Assembly: GCA_030734395.1 (NCBI GenBank)
Contig: JAUZTG010000048.1
Location: 2,914,001 to 2,978,000, forward strand
Origin: Sarocladium kiliense
Taxonomy: Eukaryota; Ascomycota; Sordariomycetes; Hypocreales; Sarocladiaceae
Reading direction: 5' to 3'
Length of the DNA stretch: 64,000 nucleotides
The translations under genes were made by a program, and so were the position numbers. Below are positions 24,764 through 38,050 of this stretch, in pieces (position 1 is the first letter of the stretch; every line of letters begins with the position of its first letter). The notes beneath the pieces are model-generated. The model saw nothing but the letters and a program-made list of their open reading frames with translations. It was not told the origin of the DNA and ran no database searches.

Positions 24764-27700
24764 GCCTTCTACCAACTGAGATGCTGTATTTGATACTGCC
24801 AGACATGGTTCGGAGTCTAGATCGAGAGTGCGCGTGTTGGCTCGGCATCCGGCGTGGTGTCTTATTATCGCCGACTATGCCTGAGACAAACTGAAGCACA
24901 AACCAAAGCTGTCACCGTCTGAGTCTACCTTGATGGCTCAACAGCTTGGCCCGACTCTGTAATACCCCCGGCGCTACAAGGCGAACCTGAGCCGGGCGTA
25001 CAACGTTGTAATTCAACAGCGAGACTACGGCTAATGAGGGTGTTCCTGGGAACCAGTTCCCTTGGCGACCCCTTCTGTCCGTGCGAGCTGTCAAGGCTTC
25101 GGCTGGCTACAATAGCGCCAGGCTTGGAGGACTATCCGCAAAATCTGGGCGAGGAACTCGTCAACCGAGTTCTCGGTTCCTAGGCCAGCCTCAGGCCAAG
25201 TCAAAGGTTCTGCGATACGAGCTCAAGCCAATAGATCAGCCCAGTGAACATACGATGGCGCAAAATACTCTCAATAGTCCACTCCCTCTACAGAGATGCT
25301 AGATTAGCATGAGGGGTAAGCCTCCAGCATAGTTTTTCGCTACGGCCGAGCAGTCGAACAATGAGCGATTGAAAGCGAAGCCCACAGTTGACTGAGCATC
25401 CGTCCGCTAAATGGGCCTCGCACCACTCGTTGTTCCCCGACCAGGCAAGGTTTGCTGGATCTCACGCCGCGGATCGAAGCACCACCACGGGCCGTCTCGG
25501 TTGCTGGGAGTCCGTCCATCTCAGGCCTGGATTTATGGCTCTAGGCTCTCCACTGCGCTTGCTTAAGCACACTACGTGTTGTAGAATCTCGATGATTGCG
25601 TGATGTGCTCACGATATTCAAAACTTTTCTACTTTTTTTCGCGGTACCCGGAATCGACGCCGTTGTCGAAGCTATGAACGCAGCTAATGCAACGCTACGG
25701 CAGCCTCTGTCCCAGGACATGCACCTCCCCTGACTAGGCGCAGCCTCGTGCATTAGCTCCACATTTGCCTTTTCGCCTTTCTTCTGCTCTATTTTGATTC
25801 CGTCGCTCGCGCTGACTTGACTTTGGTGGTCGCTTACACCGAGAGTGAGCGCGTTCCCAGCGCGTATCACTCAGAGCTAGCAGTTGCGTGCGAACTGGCT
25901 TTTTGTCGCATGATGCCATTTGTGATCGACAAATTCGATGGCATATTGTTCAGTTTGAGGCTTGAGAGGCTAGCTCAAACCCAATTGCAGACTCAACTTG
26001 GCGTACGCAGTCAACACATCAACAGTCTTCTGCGCAGAAACGGCCATTCGTACCTATTCAGGCAGGAGAGCTCCAGATCATCCTTCGACGATGACTTCGC
26101 CTTACCAATCGTACTACACATGAAGCAACGGGTGGGGGAATTGACCTAAGAGTTGCACTCGGTATCGGTAGCGGCTCGGCACATGGTGTGGTTCAAAACC
26201 CCCCACGCTTCACCCTCAGTCTTGCAAATGGCGCAGCGCCCATCAGGGGATTCGTCATTGCTTTTGCCAGTCCGTCTCTAGCTTGGAGACGGGTCGTCGA
26301 GCTACCGCTGTAGACCTACGGGGGGCTCGCGCCGGCACGGAGGCTAGAAAACGAGGTGGTCGTCCATTGGACACAACGATGCCACCATCTCCTAGGGTCA
26401 TCACGGCGTTGTCGAGCCCTTTCGGGCCAAAGGTTCTGAGGCATAAGGCGTTGCCAGGGGACACTTTGGTTGGCGCAATATGGTCCCGTTGCACAGGTGA
26501 CAAAGCTAGAGATATCTCCTTGTCGAGTTACTTTGCTTTTCGTATCCCGTGTTGAATCACAAGCCGCATCAGGCCCTAGCTTGCGAGCAATTTGCACATA
26601 TACCTTGATCGTCCGATCACTATCAAAGCTTAAAGGCGGCCAATTCACAGCTTTCGAGGTCCTGAGCAACCTCCAGTTTCTCAATTCCACTTACCTAAGT
26701 TATCTCACAGCGATTTCGTCACCCAGCACTCCGGGATGATTGCAACTCTACAACAACGGGGGGGGGGGATCTACAGGGCGCCTCCACCTGGAACCCCAGC
26801 AGGCCGGTGACGCCGGGGCGATCATCTCTTACCCTTTCGACTTGCAAGAGCCAGCGTGGATAGCTTTCAACACGTAATCCTTAGGCTATACAAGCTAGCA
26901 AGATAACAGAACGCAGGCCATGGTAGACTAACACATGGTGAAAGGAAAGAGGGAAAGGGGGAAAGCTAATGAGATATCGATCAAGACAATAAGGATTATG
27001 TGGTGAACATATGTAACGCCCCTGATTATGATAAGTTATCTATTTCGAAGCAGGATGCTCGACTTTCGCTCCAATTGAGCTAACGATGTGCTTCGCCTTG
27101 TTTCGCCCAGCACAGAAACATGCTCACGGCCCCGAGTCTGGCAAGCTGACTGTCTGTGCAGACTCCTAGTGCCCCTTTGCAAGAAAAAAAACCAGAACTC
27201 GGACAGAGGACATCCGTCCCAGCAGACCGCAACTCGGCGGATCACTGGATGGGGCATGTCTCACTTGTAGCCTCGCGGAAGCGTGGGCCTGCAGAAGCGA
27301 GCTCGGCCTTGTTGCTTAATATTGCAGCCCATCCCACGTCAAAGGTGCCAAACGCTTGTCTTTTGGTGACTCTGATCGCCTCAATTGTCGGCCTGAAGGC
27401 TTTTGTCAACAGCACCAGCCGTCAATGTTGCAGCAAACCTTGTGGGGGTAACTGGATCTTCACTGAGGCCCAATTCTGCGTACTCATGTGCCGTCGATCC
27501 GGCCCCAGTATTCATGAATGAACCGGAATCTTCAAGATCTCAATCCCTGCGGCGTCCCATTGTTTCCTAACACGGGCTAGGTACCGAGTCGAGAGGATCT
27601 CCGTTGAAGATGAACTTGGCCATCTTGACAGAACTGGAAGTGGTCCGTTCACCGCGCTGTCATCCCCCGCTGCCCAAGACCGGGTGTTGTGACCTCCCTT

Positions 27701-30700
27701 CGATCAGTCTCCCGAGACTATTGACTTCACCCTGGCTGCCAGCTCCGTTGACGTGCAGCCCATTCCCGGAGCAAATCACCCAGGGTGTAAATCTACGGTA
27801 CGATAGATCGGGCTTCTCAGTTTGGGTTTACTCTCCGTTTCTGCTACTATTGAACAGCGCTGACAATTTGCATAGGCCTGGTTACGGCCTGTCACCAATA
27901 CGGACGGTGAGGGCCAAGTCACCGAAGACGGTGGTGATCCTGCATGCGAGTGCATGTGCTCCCTGCCATAACGTGTCCAGCACGTTCGACCACAACGACC
28001 GCCACCTGGATGGCTGCCACGAGGACAAGTCAGACAGCAATGACATGCCGTTGTCCGCAACGTGCTGTCTCACCCGTCACGAAGTGAGGCAATTGCATGG
28101 TATACCCACAACAAAAGACGTGCGGCAGAGACAAGTGTCTCAGTCTTCCACCAACATCACGACCCGCGCACCGTATACGCCACAATAGACGCGCTTCCGA
28201 TACGGCGGTGCTGTGGATGTCCAAATCCATGCGTTATGCCTTTCTGAGATTGATCGCCGTAGGGCATCGCCGTAGGGCATCATCGACAAGCGGAACAAGG
28301 TCTTGAACCCCGCGCCTGGCGGGTGACTGTACAAACATGGACCATCACGCCGCGTTATGCGTATCCATGACCTGTCGCCGCTGGCGTGCCAAGTCAGCTG
28401 CCAGCCCTGCTGAGCGGGCTTGTCAACATCGGGGGTTGTCTGGCGGGGAGCACTAAGTTAAGGTCGCTATAATGCTCCTCAACGCAGTAATAAGATCGCC
28501 ATGGTTCATAACAGGGAAGTCCCTGCACCAGTGTGGCCCTCCGTCAGAAAGAAGGAGTGGAGGTGCTCTCGGCCAAAGGGACCGTTTTCGGGGTCAGGTC
28601 TTGATCGTGGAAACAGATTCTGGCCTCGATCTGGGGTAGCCCTTGGTATCTTGGTTCGGATAGCGCGCTGCGCCGTCTTCGATGACTTGGTCAGTGGGAT
28701 CTAGATGCAAGCGCAAGTCCTGGCGATGGCCATGCCGCTTGGACGGTGGGCACAGGCACTCGCACCTCGCAGAAGGGAAATGTTCATGCAGCGAGGCGAA
28801 GTTCTGGATCAGGCAGCAAGGGAAAGCGCAGGCAAGGATTTGCGCAAGCTCAAATCGGGATTGGCAACGCTCGCCAAGACGTCGGGGAGACATACAACAG
28901 CCACATCACCTGAGGAGGACTTCTTCGGACAATCCGCATGAATGAGAGTGACTCAGTCAGCTTACGGTCGCTCTGCTCCAGCGATAAGCTTCGCAATCGG
29001 CGTCTCTCGCGCGTTGCAATTATTATTATGCACTATGGATAACAATCGACAATATGATCATTCGATTCGGACCCATCGGCTGACGACGATAGAGGAGGTG
29101 GGTGTGGTGCCCAGGCGTGGTACCTGACGCTACTGATATGTGTCGCCGTTTTCTCAACGGCATTGCATGAAGCGCAATGACCCTTTACAGCGTCCGTCCA
29201 GAAACGGAACGAGGAGGGTGGCAATCAGCACCGGATGCAATCAATCGAGCTCTTCGCTGACTGCCTTCTCGGCATTATGCGCCGATTGTGCAGGACAATG
29301 CCACCAAAAACAGTGACCTCCTTCGGCAAGGCCCTTCGGCTGTCCGCTGTCGTTCGCAAGCCCTTGGACCTTGCAGCTCCAACCACTGCAGGTCCCTACC
29401 CTCCATCACGAATCCTTCACCGTACAACCTTCGGGGCAGACAGAGCGGGGAGGGAAGCCATTACCGGGCGCCAATCTCAGCCACGGGATGACCACCAGCG
29501 ATCTAGACGTGAGAAAGTGCCGGCTCAAATCACCAAATACGTTGGGTGAGCGGTGAGCAGCAAAGTTGCTCTATCATCCAAGACAATAGTTCCATTGCGC
29601 CCATATCTACACCACGTGCGGACATCGACTCGCGGCGGCTCCGCTGGGCAGACAGAAGCGTGGGCTTGGTGCGATAGGGACCCCCAGGGGGACCCTTGTA
29701 AGTCCGCCTCACTGGGAAGACTTGTCACTTGCCCGCATGGGGAACACTATCCACGGCGCAGATTTCCCACTGCTCAGATACCAGAGACTAATTGCTCAAT
29801 GGATTCGTACAATCCTTCTCATCTGCCAATACGTACAGGCGCAGCTGAGCGCAGGGGATGGGAACAAAGCTTTGGCCCCCTCCATGTTACCCCCGGCTGT
29901 CCGCAGCCGCTTTGACAGCCGTTGCGCATGGCTCATCGAGCAGGGACAGGGCATCCTGACAACGATGGCAGCAACAGGGAGAACCCTCGCTCTGCGCCTT
30001 GGGCAGCAGACTGGGGGTTGCGAGAACGGGCCGGTTGCAATTGATGTCATGCTGGTCCTTGCCCAAGTGTGGACTTCTCAAAGGTCTTCTTGTTCCACGA
30101 GGGGACCGTGGAGAAGCCACGAGGCGGATCATCAGACGACAAGAGCCTGGCTGGTCACTTGCTAGCGAGTCATCAACTGTCACAGGATGTTTGACAACTG
30201 GCTCGGCGATGGAGACTCCCGACAAGCGAGGCGATGCGTTTGCCCCACGGTCTGAGGAACATGTCATTGTGACGAGTCTCTATTATGCGATGTGATAGTC
30301 ATTCGAGCAGCGAGTGCAAGATTGCGGTACAGTGAACCCCTTGGCCGCTGATCCGTACACCACAAATCGACAGGTGGTATCTACAGCACAACCCATACTC
30401 GACTTGTGCTGCTATTGCACCTGCTACTTGGCATACTATTATAACAACCATTCTACTCCGTATTTTCTGACATATTTAGAAGATGCACATATTGCAGGCG
30501 ATCTGTCAGTGGTCAATGCGTATGTTTTATCAAGGTCGATGCAACCTCTCCATGCTGCAACTGCAAACCAAACTTGGATACATCACGCATAGTACATAAA
30601 ACCTGTTCACGTCACACCTGTTCCATCATCACGCTTGATGAGAGCCATCATCACATAATGCTCTTCATAAAACCATCGTCAGCAGTCGGGAAGTATTCTT

Positions 30701-31676
30701 GCCTGCGGTTTGTCGCAGCGGCTGAAACGGCGGCTTGCTGTGCATCCGGCAGGAGTTGAAACGCCACTGCACGTTGCTGGGGCAGGTGAGAGATTGTGGC
30801 GAACCTGTCTCTGAAACATGTACATTTCTGGATTTAGGTTTCTATATGCGGTTCATTCTTTCACGGATGTAGATTATGTGCCACTGTTCCCAGTTGACCA
30901 ACGTTCGAAGGGTTTAGGGTGAGGTGGTGAGTGACGTCCCTGGACTTGACAGTGCGAGGAGGAATACCTGTGAACAGAGACTTACCCGGTATCACGTAGG
31001 TGATCGTGCTGTTCTTGTCCGCGAGTTCGGGGTCATGTTTACTATCTCTGGGTTGCTTAATATTCAATTGGGAATCTGAGTGACGTCTGTGAATCTTGTA
31101 TGGTAGGCAATGAACAACAGTGATCTGGCGCTTGATGCGGGTAGTACTGCATCGCACAGCGGTAAAGATATAGAGACCATCACTCTCTTTACTTAGTAGA
31201 ACAGGAATTCACGATTTAGTATTTAGGACTAATAGTGATATTCTACAGAAAATAGAATAGACGTGGTGATATTATGGTTTGGTTTCTAGCTGCGCAGAGC
31301 ATAATGTTGTAGGGTAGGAAATCTTAGATGGTTTCACGTGCTCGCAAGGTGACGTGGACGTAGCCATATGAAGCTTGAGTTGAATCGAATAAAACGATCT
31401 GATGATAGGGAAGACAGGAATTCTTTCGATCTGTTAATGTGAAATAAGGGCCGTGGCCATCAAACAGGCTTGTGAGAGGCCAGAGACTCACGATGTCGTG
31501 CGGGTTTACAGTGCGCAACCCCTCCAAGACTGTCCAAAGCTTTGAAAGTAGCGCTATCCGTACAGTGTGTATACGCATCGGACGCCCCGCCATTTCCCTG
31601 CGATGTTCGCACCTGCATCTCGAGCTGGGTGCCACGTCCTCATCGTCTGTCGTGCTGTCGCGACACTTTGCCCACC

Positions 31677-33879
31677 ATGGAGGCTTCTCCCCTTACTCGT
31701 CAGCTACCCCCCGAGGTCTTCACCCCCAAGATCGTTCAGCTGTACGATTCTCTCTTCAAGGTTCGACTCTTCCACCACTTCTGGACCGTCGAGCCCCCAC
31801 CGCTAACTTGCTGATTTTAAGGTAACGCCTCACCCGTTGCGTCGCTCACGCGAAACAAACCGCTAATCGACCGTATCGACAATAGGGAGACGAGGATGCC
31901 GAGCAGACCGAAGGTTTCTGGAGGGAATTCTTCCTTCTGAGGCCTGATGTGGCTAAGCTGAAGGAAGTTCTGGATGGGATCCGACCGTCAGATGTCCTCG
32001 CGAGAGAGAACCAGACACGTGAGCTCTTCGCGCGAGCGATTGTGACGCTCAAAGAGAGTCGCGGCCTCGCGCAGATACATGCACTTGAGGTTAGCTAGCT
32101 TCAGTGAGCCCAGAAAGTTGCAACAACCTGCTGACGATGTCAGACATTGAGTGTGTTCTTATCCTGCGTCCTGTCGAAACGATACCCCCACCCGAGTTCC
32201 GACGTCATCTCTGTCCTCGTTGGACTCGACCATATCGATGCTGTCTTCACGGACTTTGTCGGGGCACTGGATGGGATCATTAGGAATGGCGAGACACGTC
32301 AGTCACATCGTTGGCAGAACGCGGCAAAGAGCTGACCGGGACAGTGGACGTGCGATTCAAGGCGATACATGTGCTGTTGGCGGTAACAGCCGGCGCATAC
32401 CAGACGACACTGCTCACATACTTGATCCAAAGGGATCTCTTCCCATCAGTGATGAGGGTAGGATCACCGCCCCTCCCAGCATGACCCCCTTACTGACCGA
32501 TCAGTTCATACAAGACTCAGACGCCCCTATTGCTGTCCTCGAGCCCTTCACACTCCTCGGCCTCCTGGCCAACTACAACAAGTTCGAATTCCAGAACCCT
32601 TATCAGATGCGATTGAACGACTTTGTCAACGAAGCAACGATACAAAAAATCATAAGATGTGTTGGGTACACATGTCAGGGCCTCCGGCTGGAGTACGTCA
32701 TGATCCAAGACGACCTGCCCGAAGGCTGGACGTTGAGCAGCACGCTGGCTATGTTTGGACTTGGAGCCATATTCTCAAGGGCAAAGACTGAGAAGAAGGC
32801 AGTGTATGATGAAGACACAGCGAAGCAAATGTTCACTGCCTTGTAGGTTCATCATTCTGATCTATTTTGAGCACCGACTGACACCACATAGACCAGGAGA
32901 AAACGCCGCTGTGCTCCTTGCAACGTATGACTTTGCTCATGCGAACAAGCTGTTCTGCTTCAACCTCGTCACATTGGCTCCCGAGAAAGCAGAGGAGCAG
33001 CCTTTCGCAAGCTACCTCTCCCTGACCTCCTACCTCCTTCAACACGCATACCTTTCACAGCGTGCCACACACTACGCACATCTCAACCTCATGGTTCTGC
33101 GGCTACTCATTGAAGATCCCGCAATCTGCAAGAGAATATGCAGCGATGAGTCGAAGACGACGGTGCGCCTCTGTCGCCATCGCCAACCTTTCTTGCCATT
33201 GGTGAAGACGGATCGAACACTTGCGGCAGCCATGCTCGATCTCATGGTGGACGGCATCAATCACAATTTGAGAAGACGACTCGATGTCAATTTATATACG
33301 GTGTGTGTGGGTATCATGCTTCGAATGATCTCGTACATGTCAAGATCGCGGACTCGGCTGAAGTACCACTGGTCTGAACTCTTCCGCTCCCTCCTCTCCC
33401 TCATTCGCTTCTTCACGACCTACTCCTCCGACCTCAAAGACATTCCTCACATTGGAACCCTTCTCGACCACGTTGTCAATCTCGTTGCCCTCTCTCTTTC
33501 AACTGGAGAAGCCTTTTTGCCCACACCTGCGGATTACGATGACCTGTTCTATAAGGTGGTGGAGTCGGGTGACGTTCTTCTCAAGTTCAAAAACCAGTAC
33601 AGCCTCGGCAGTAGAGGGAGCAATTCGATCGACACGTTAGTGAATGTGAACACCCATTACAAACAGATGCTGGAAGAGGGCGGTGGGAAAAAGAACTCGA
33701 AGCTGTTGACGACCGAAGCAGTCACGGATGTTATCAAGCAGGGCTACGAGACATTGAGCATACAGGCGAAGGAGGGATTGGATGGCTGGGAGAGGTTCAG
33801 AGAGGCGGACGAGAGGACTTTATTAAAAATGATGGCCAGGGCGACGGTTGGTGATGCCCGGACGATGGTTGAGAAATAG
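31677..33879 (+). CDS. ARMH3-like armadillo-helical protein (DUF1741)
   Basis: Six exons: 31677-31760, 31886-32089, 32144-32297, 32345-32457, 32505-32842, 32892-33879; 626 residues. All junctions keep one frame. Intron 1 is longer (125 nt) and has a GTTCGA donor; introns 3 and 4 are only 47 nt. The N-terminal part (EGFWREFFLLRPDVAKL) and the long C-terminal helical block (EPFTLLGLLANYNKFEFQNPY...; KYHWSELFRSLLSLIRF) match the DUF1741 family, whose human member ARMH3/C10orf76 acts at the Golgi with GBF1 and PI4-kinase beta. The protein is entirely helical and has no signal peptide or membrane span. Start context is ideal (CCCACC ATG G). A Golgi trafficking role in this fungus is inferred from the family. 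Confidence 0.85.
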
Positions 33880-34457
33880 TAGCACTACCTCAGGGCAGAA
33901 GAGCAATTCCAACCATCCGCGGCTGATACCCTCGCCTCAACCATACACGCTGACATTTGCCAGTGACCAGGCCTTTCATCGGTTCATGACGGTCAATTCA
34001 AGGAGGGCATGAGCAAGGGAGACGCACATTGTTGACGTTCGGCTGATCCACCTCGTCGTTGCTGAGCAGCTGTTGGCAGTTGGACAGCTGTCAACAGTCC
34101 TGACGGCTGCTTAACAGCTCTGAAGACTTTTCACCTTGCATGAAGTGTGCAGATGAATCATAGGCAGCCTTCAAGCGGTCTTGCAAGATCCTGCAATTAT
34201 AAGAACGTGCCCTTCGCCCGCGTTGCCCCTCTGCTTCGTCTTCCCTCCCCCCAGCCTCACAACGCCTCTCGATCTTCTCTTTGGCCAGTATTGACGTATT
34301 CTCACCTCTTTCTCTCCTCTCTCTACCCACCGACCACTCTCTGCTATCTGTAGAACTTACTGCTCGAGCCGCTAACGGTCGTGCATCTTGTGTTCCCTCT
34401 TTGGTTGCTTCTCAACCACCCCCAGGAAGAGCCCTTTGGTGTCCATACAATCTCAAC
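33880..34457. other. Intergenic region and helicase promoter
   Basis: Short gap between two tandem plus-strand genes. A TATAAG lies near 34197, about 260 bp before the next ATG, followed by a C/T-rich leader from 34210 to 34450. No gene. Confidence 0.5.
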
Positions 34458-37400
34458 ATGGCTTCACAGGGAATCGGAGGACGTGACGAGGGATGTGACG
34501 TCGAGCGTCCTGCATCGGAGGTCACCACTTCTGATGTCATCAGTAAGCTTCCGTGGACGGAAATTCCAGCGCTCCCTGAGCGGAAGGACTGGCCCCAAAG
34601 CTCGTCCACCTCATACAAGCATTACCATCCTGGGATGCTGTTGTTCGAGTCCGGTCCTGTTGGTTCTCTCGGAGTCAAGCAAAGCCCCACTGACAAGATC
34701 CGCGTCGGTTTGTTCATGGGCAAGAAGCAGTACCAGGATTCAGTCTTCGGAATCATGTTCTATTTCTTAAGGAAGCAGCCTGAGGGCTTGACACAAGTGC
34801 CAACGTTACAGGTACGTGCCACCCTCCCGTACAACGTCTTGATCAGCCTCCCTCCCGGAGGCTTCAAGCTTCATTCACGTCCTTCTGTTGTTGCAGACCA
34901 CGAAGGACCAGTCTCGGAGCTCTTGATTCAGCTCAACGTGGACGCCAAGATTGATGTTCACGGTTATGGCATGCCGTTCAAGGGCCTTGATGAAGACATT
35001 GACGGATGGATCAACGAGAATCGTTCGATACAGGGCTCTGCTACGCTGCTGGACATCCTTAGAGCTACGGAGTTCACGGTCGTCACCCCTGTCGACATCC
35101 CAGCTCTTCACGGCTTCCTGGACTTTTCAAAGATGTCCAGAGGGGAGTATCCGTACAACTATTCGTAGGTTCTCCAAACTCTTTAGAGGAGGGACGTCGT
35201 CTATGCGAAGTTTTGCTAATACTTATAGTAGTCTCAACTTCCAACCGATTGCGCTTTATAGAGCTGTGGAGAGAGCACATGGCCCCATGTTCCCAACAGC
35301 CACTCACTTCAGCGATGACAAGATGCTCTTCACTGTCCTGTCTCAGACTGTTATCCAGGACTATATCCATTTACATCAGGATGCTGAAAAGATCAAGTCT
35401 CTCGAGTTCGCCGCCCATCTCTTTGAGTCTGAGGATCCCAACGACTCGAGAACCACTCGCCAGTATGCTGTTGTGTACTGTGAAGAACACAAGGTGAGCT
35501 TGCCCGAGAAGCTTGGTTTTGACTTGACTAACGTCTTCGAAGGAAGTTCTTCAGTCCGGAACCATGCCTTCTTCTTGGATTCGTCTACTGAGCGACCAAG
35601 ATTTCAAGGTGTCAATCACAACGATCCACCTGCAAGGGCGCAAGGCAAAGACTGGCTTTTATCGCGCGAAGAGTGTGACCGATGATGGTGTCTTCGAAGC
35701 CTCCCTTCCCGACATCGTGATCGAGTTCAAAGAACCTCTGAGAGTTGCAAGGTCCGCCTTTGTTGACAAAGCAACTCTTGGCTGGGATGGACCGGATACA
35801 GTCGGGCTCGTGCGGATCAACTTGCTCTTCCAGTCTGACAAGGTCCAAGCGGAGCGGAAACTGGATGCTCTCAAGTTGTCCGTTCTCGACACCTCCCCTC
35901 TGAGGCCAGAAAACATAACCTCGAACGCTCAGCGTTCAGGAGGCCGGCATCCCCAGCGAAAACGTCAGCGTGCATCGGAGTCTGTTAGCAGTGTCATCCC
36001 GCAAATCCCTTCTGAGGACTACCGCGTCCAAAAGCGCCTCCAGTCTTTCATTGGCGATTTTTGGCAAGGCCGAGGATTTTGGCGTTCGTGCTCGCAGGTT
36101 CCTCCTCCTCTGGAAGGCTATGCCCCTTCAGAGTCTTCAACGGGCCACCAGCCTCTGCTCCAGTCTCTTTCCCAACATGAGACACTTAGGGCAGATCGAA
36201 GACTCATCCGTCCTCCGAGAGTGTCGCTGGTCGACGCGGAGAACTCTGAACTGCTGTCGGCTATCACGCACGCCGTGCTGCCAAAGGACCGTGAGAGATT
36301 CCAACGGTACATGAACACTGCCCTGTTGGGCATTGCTGTAATTACCGGGTTCGCAGGCTCCGGCAAGACAGAGGTTCTCGCCGCGACCGTCACAGCTATG
36401 ACTTTCAAGAAAGCCACCAGGAGAGTGTATGCTTCGTCTTCGAGCAACATTGGGGTCGATGAGCTCGCCACCCGTATCGGCGAGGTTAGCCGGTCGGCCG
36501 TCGATCTGTATAACCGTGCGGTCGGAAAGACAAGACAAGTCAAGCATATACATGTCGTTCGTGGCCACAACAAGTTCAGCGAGGTCGATCAATTCATCGA
36601 CTACATCCTGTTCGGTCGTGGGACGAACTGGACTGATACGAAGCCTGACCCGAAGGGCCTTTCGCCATTGTCTGGTGCTCAGTGGCTGGCTCATCTCTTC
36701 AGGGGCCAATTCTCAGAGAATGACCCAGAAGTTCTCCAGACGATATCGGACAACATTGGTGGAAGATTCGACGACCTCAGATACTTGTCTGAGAAAGACT
36801 TTGCGTCACGACAGCGTCTCATTAATGACGACCGTCAGCAGTTGAGAGAACCTTTGCTCACTGTACTGGACGAGATCATCCTCGGTGCTGACGTGGTCTG
36901 CACAACCCCGGCAATGGCTGGGAATGAGCCGTATGCGAGCTACAATCGCCAAGCTCGTGCAGTCGCCTTCGACAACGCAAACTCTCTCTCGCGCGTCGAC
37001 GCCATCATGCTCTGGGGCAACACTGGCCGCCCTTGCGTCATGGCAGGTGACCCGAAGCTCACTGGACCGACCATCAAGATGACCGACAGAAGAGAGCAGC
37101 CTTGGGAGGCTGATAGTGACGATGGATGGTTCCCTTCTCGACCTGCGAAACATTGGTACCCGTACAACCGTATGGCAGATGAGGCTTCGGTGTCCCTTCT
37201 CGACTGGACACGTCAATTAGGCTGGGATGAGCTCGTCCTCGACACGCAGATGCGAATGTCGCAGGGGCTGTTCGACTTGATGCGCCAAGATTTCTACTCT
37301 GAGTTCTGTCCGGAGCCGGGGTATCATCCCTTGACTGCTCTCCACAACCGTCCCCTTACTCGGAGGATCGACAGTCTGCTCAGGCGCAAGTACGACATTT

Positions 37401-38050
37401 CTGTCGACGATCAAGTAGCCAGAGCCGTCTTTGTCCATTGCGATAAGGCTGTCCCACTGGAAAACCCTCGAACGCTCTCGAAGTTCAACACAGGGCAGCT
37501 GGCGATTATCATGGGCCTGCTGCAGGACCTCTTGACGGCTTGTGTCGAGCCCGAGGATGTCGTGATCCTAACGCCATACACGGCCAACATCTCGGTGCTT
37601 CGGAAGATGACCCGGAAGCACCCCAAGCTTTCCGAGGTGCTGATCACCACCGTCGACAAGTACCAGGGCAAGCAAGCTGAAGTTGTCATATACGTCTTCA
37701 CCGTCACCACCAACGCTCACGCCACGTTCGCCGCGAACCCTCAACGTCTTAATGCGGCCATGTCACGAGCTCGAAGTGCTCTGATCCTTGTCGGCAACCT
37801 TGGTCTGTCCAGAGACAACTCTGTCCTGCTTTACCATGCTGAGCCGAAGAAGGATGGCGAGAAAGGCGAGATGGTCGTGCGGCTGAATAGTCGTGACAAG
37901 AGGAACCGCGAACAACATGTTGAGCTCGAGCTGCTGACGAGCATAATCGGTTCCCTTTGTGATGCTAGGCGTATCATCAAGGAGACGTATCAGCCTGTAG
38001 AGTCGAATAAGGAGAGAAAGGCACATGGAGTCGCTGGTCTCAAGGCTTGA
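34458..38050 (+). CDS. SF1 (UPF1-like) helicase-family protein with degenerate Walker B
   Basis: Three exons: 34458-35164, 35229-35493, 35555-38050; about 1,155 residues. The first 580 residues carry no domain I recognise. Motif I (GFAGSGKTE, about 589) and Ia (SSSSNIGVDELATRI) are sound. Motif II reads DNAN near 797 where SF1 helicases have DEAx. Motif III reads GDPKLTGP where GDxxQLxP is usual. Motif IV (QMRMSQGLFDLM), V (TTVDKYQGKQAEVVI) and VI (QRLNAAMSRAR) are recognisable. Loss of the Walker B Glu argues against normal ATP hydrolysis, although the rest is well kept. The first intron ends in TAGTAG, so two acceptors (35228 or 35231) give one Ser more or less. The second acceptor may be 35542 instead of 35554 (four residues). 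Relatives act on RNA (Upf1, NFX1 types); this one's job is unknown. Confidence 0.82.

Larger units (their letters stand above)
19174..31676. other. 12.5-kb region without a recognisable gene
   Basis: I scanned both strands and could not assemble any exon set or family match. The first part (to about 20.2 kb) may hold the promoter and possibly a 5' exon of the RasGEF gene. Beyond it, open frames of 60-170 codons overlap on both strands (for example 23.7-24.7 kb) with no domain, and base composition stays balanced, so it does not look like AT-rich DNA produced by repeat-induced point mutation. It contains a T19 run at 24745-24763, a G11 run near 26758-26768, a possible degenerate 12-bp repeat near 30398-30470, and a slightly AT-richer patch at 30.4-31.3 kb. 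Confidence 0.5.

Noticed and set aside
26758..26768. G11 run as a possible quadruplex or origin element
   Set aside because: A single homopolymer without further G-tracts in suitable spacing; no support for function.
27040..27100. tRNA-like A-box and D-stem (TAGCTCAATTGG with GCTC/GAGC) on the minus strand
   Set aside because: D-loop too short, no acceptor-stem pairing, and the only B-box-like TTCGA lies too close. At most a tRNA-derived relic; a TGTAACGCCC near 27012 hinted at an LTR end but no matching partner was found.
34812..34896. GTACGT...TTGTTGCAG pair inside helicase exon 1
   Set aside because: Looks like a good intron, but its 85 nt would break the frame, whereas the unspliced sequence stays open on both sides.
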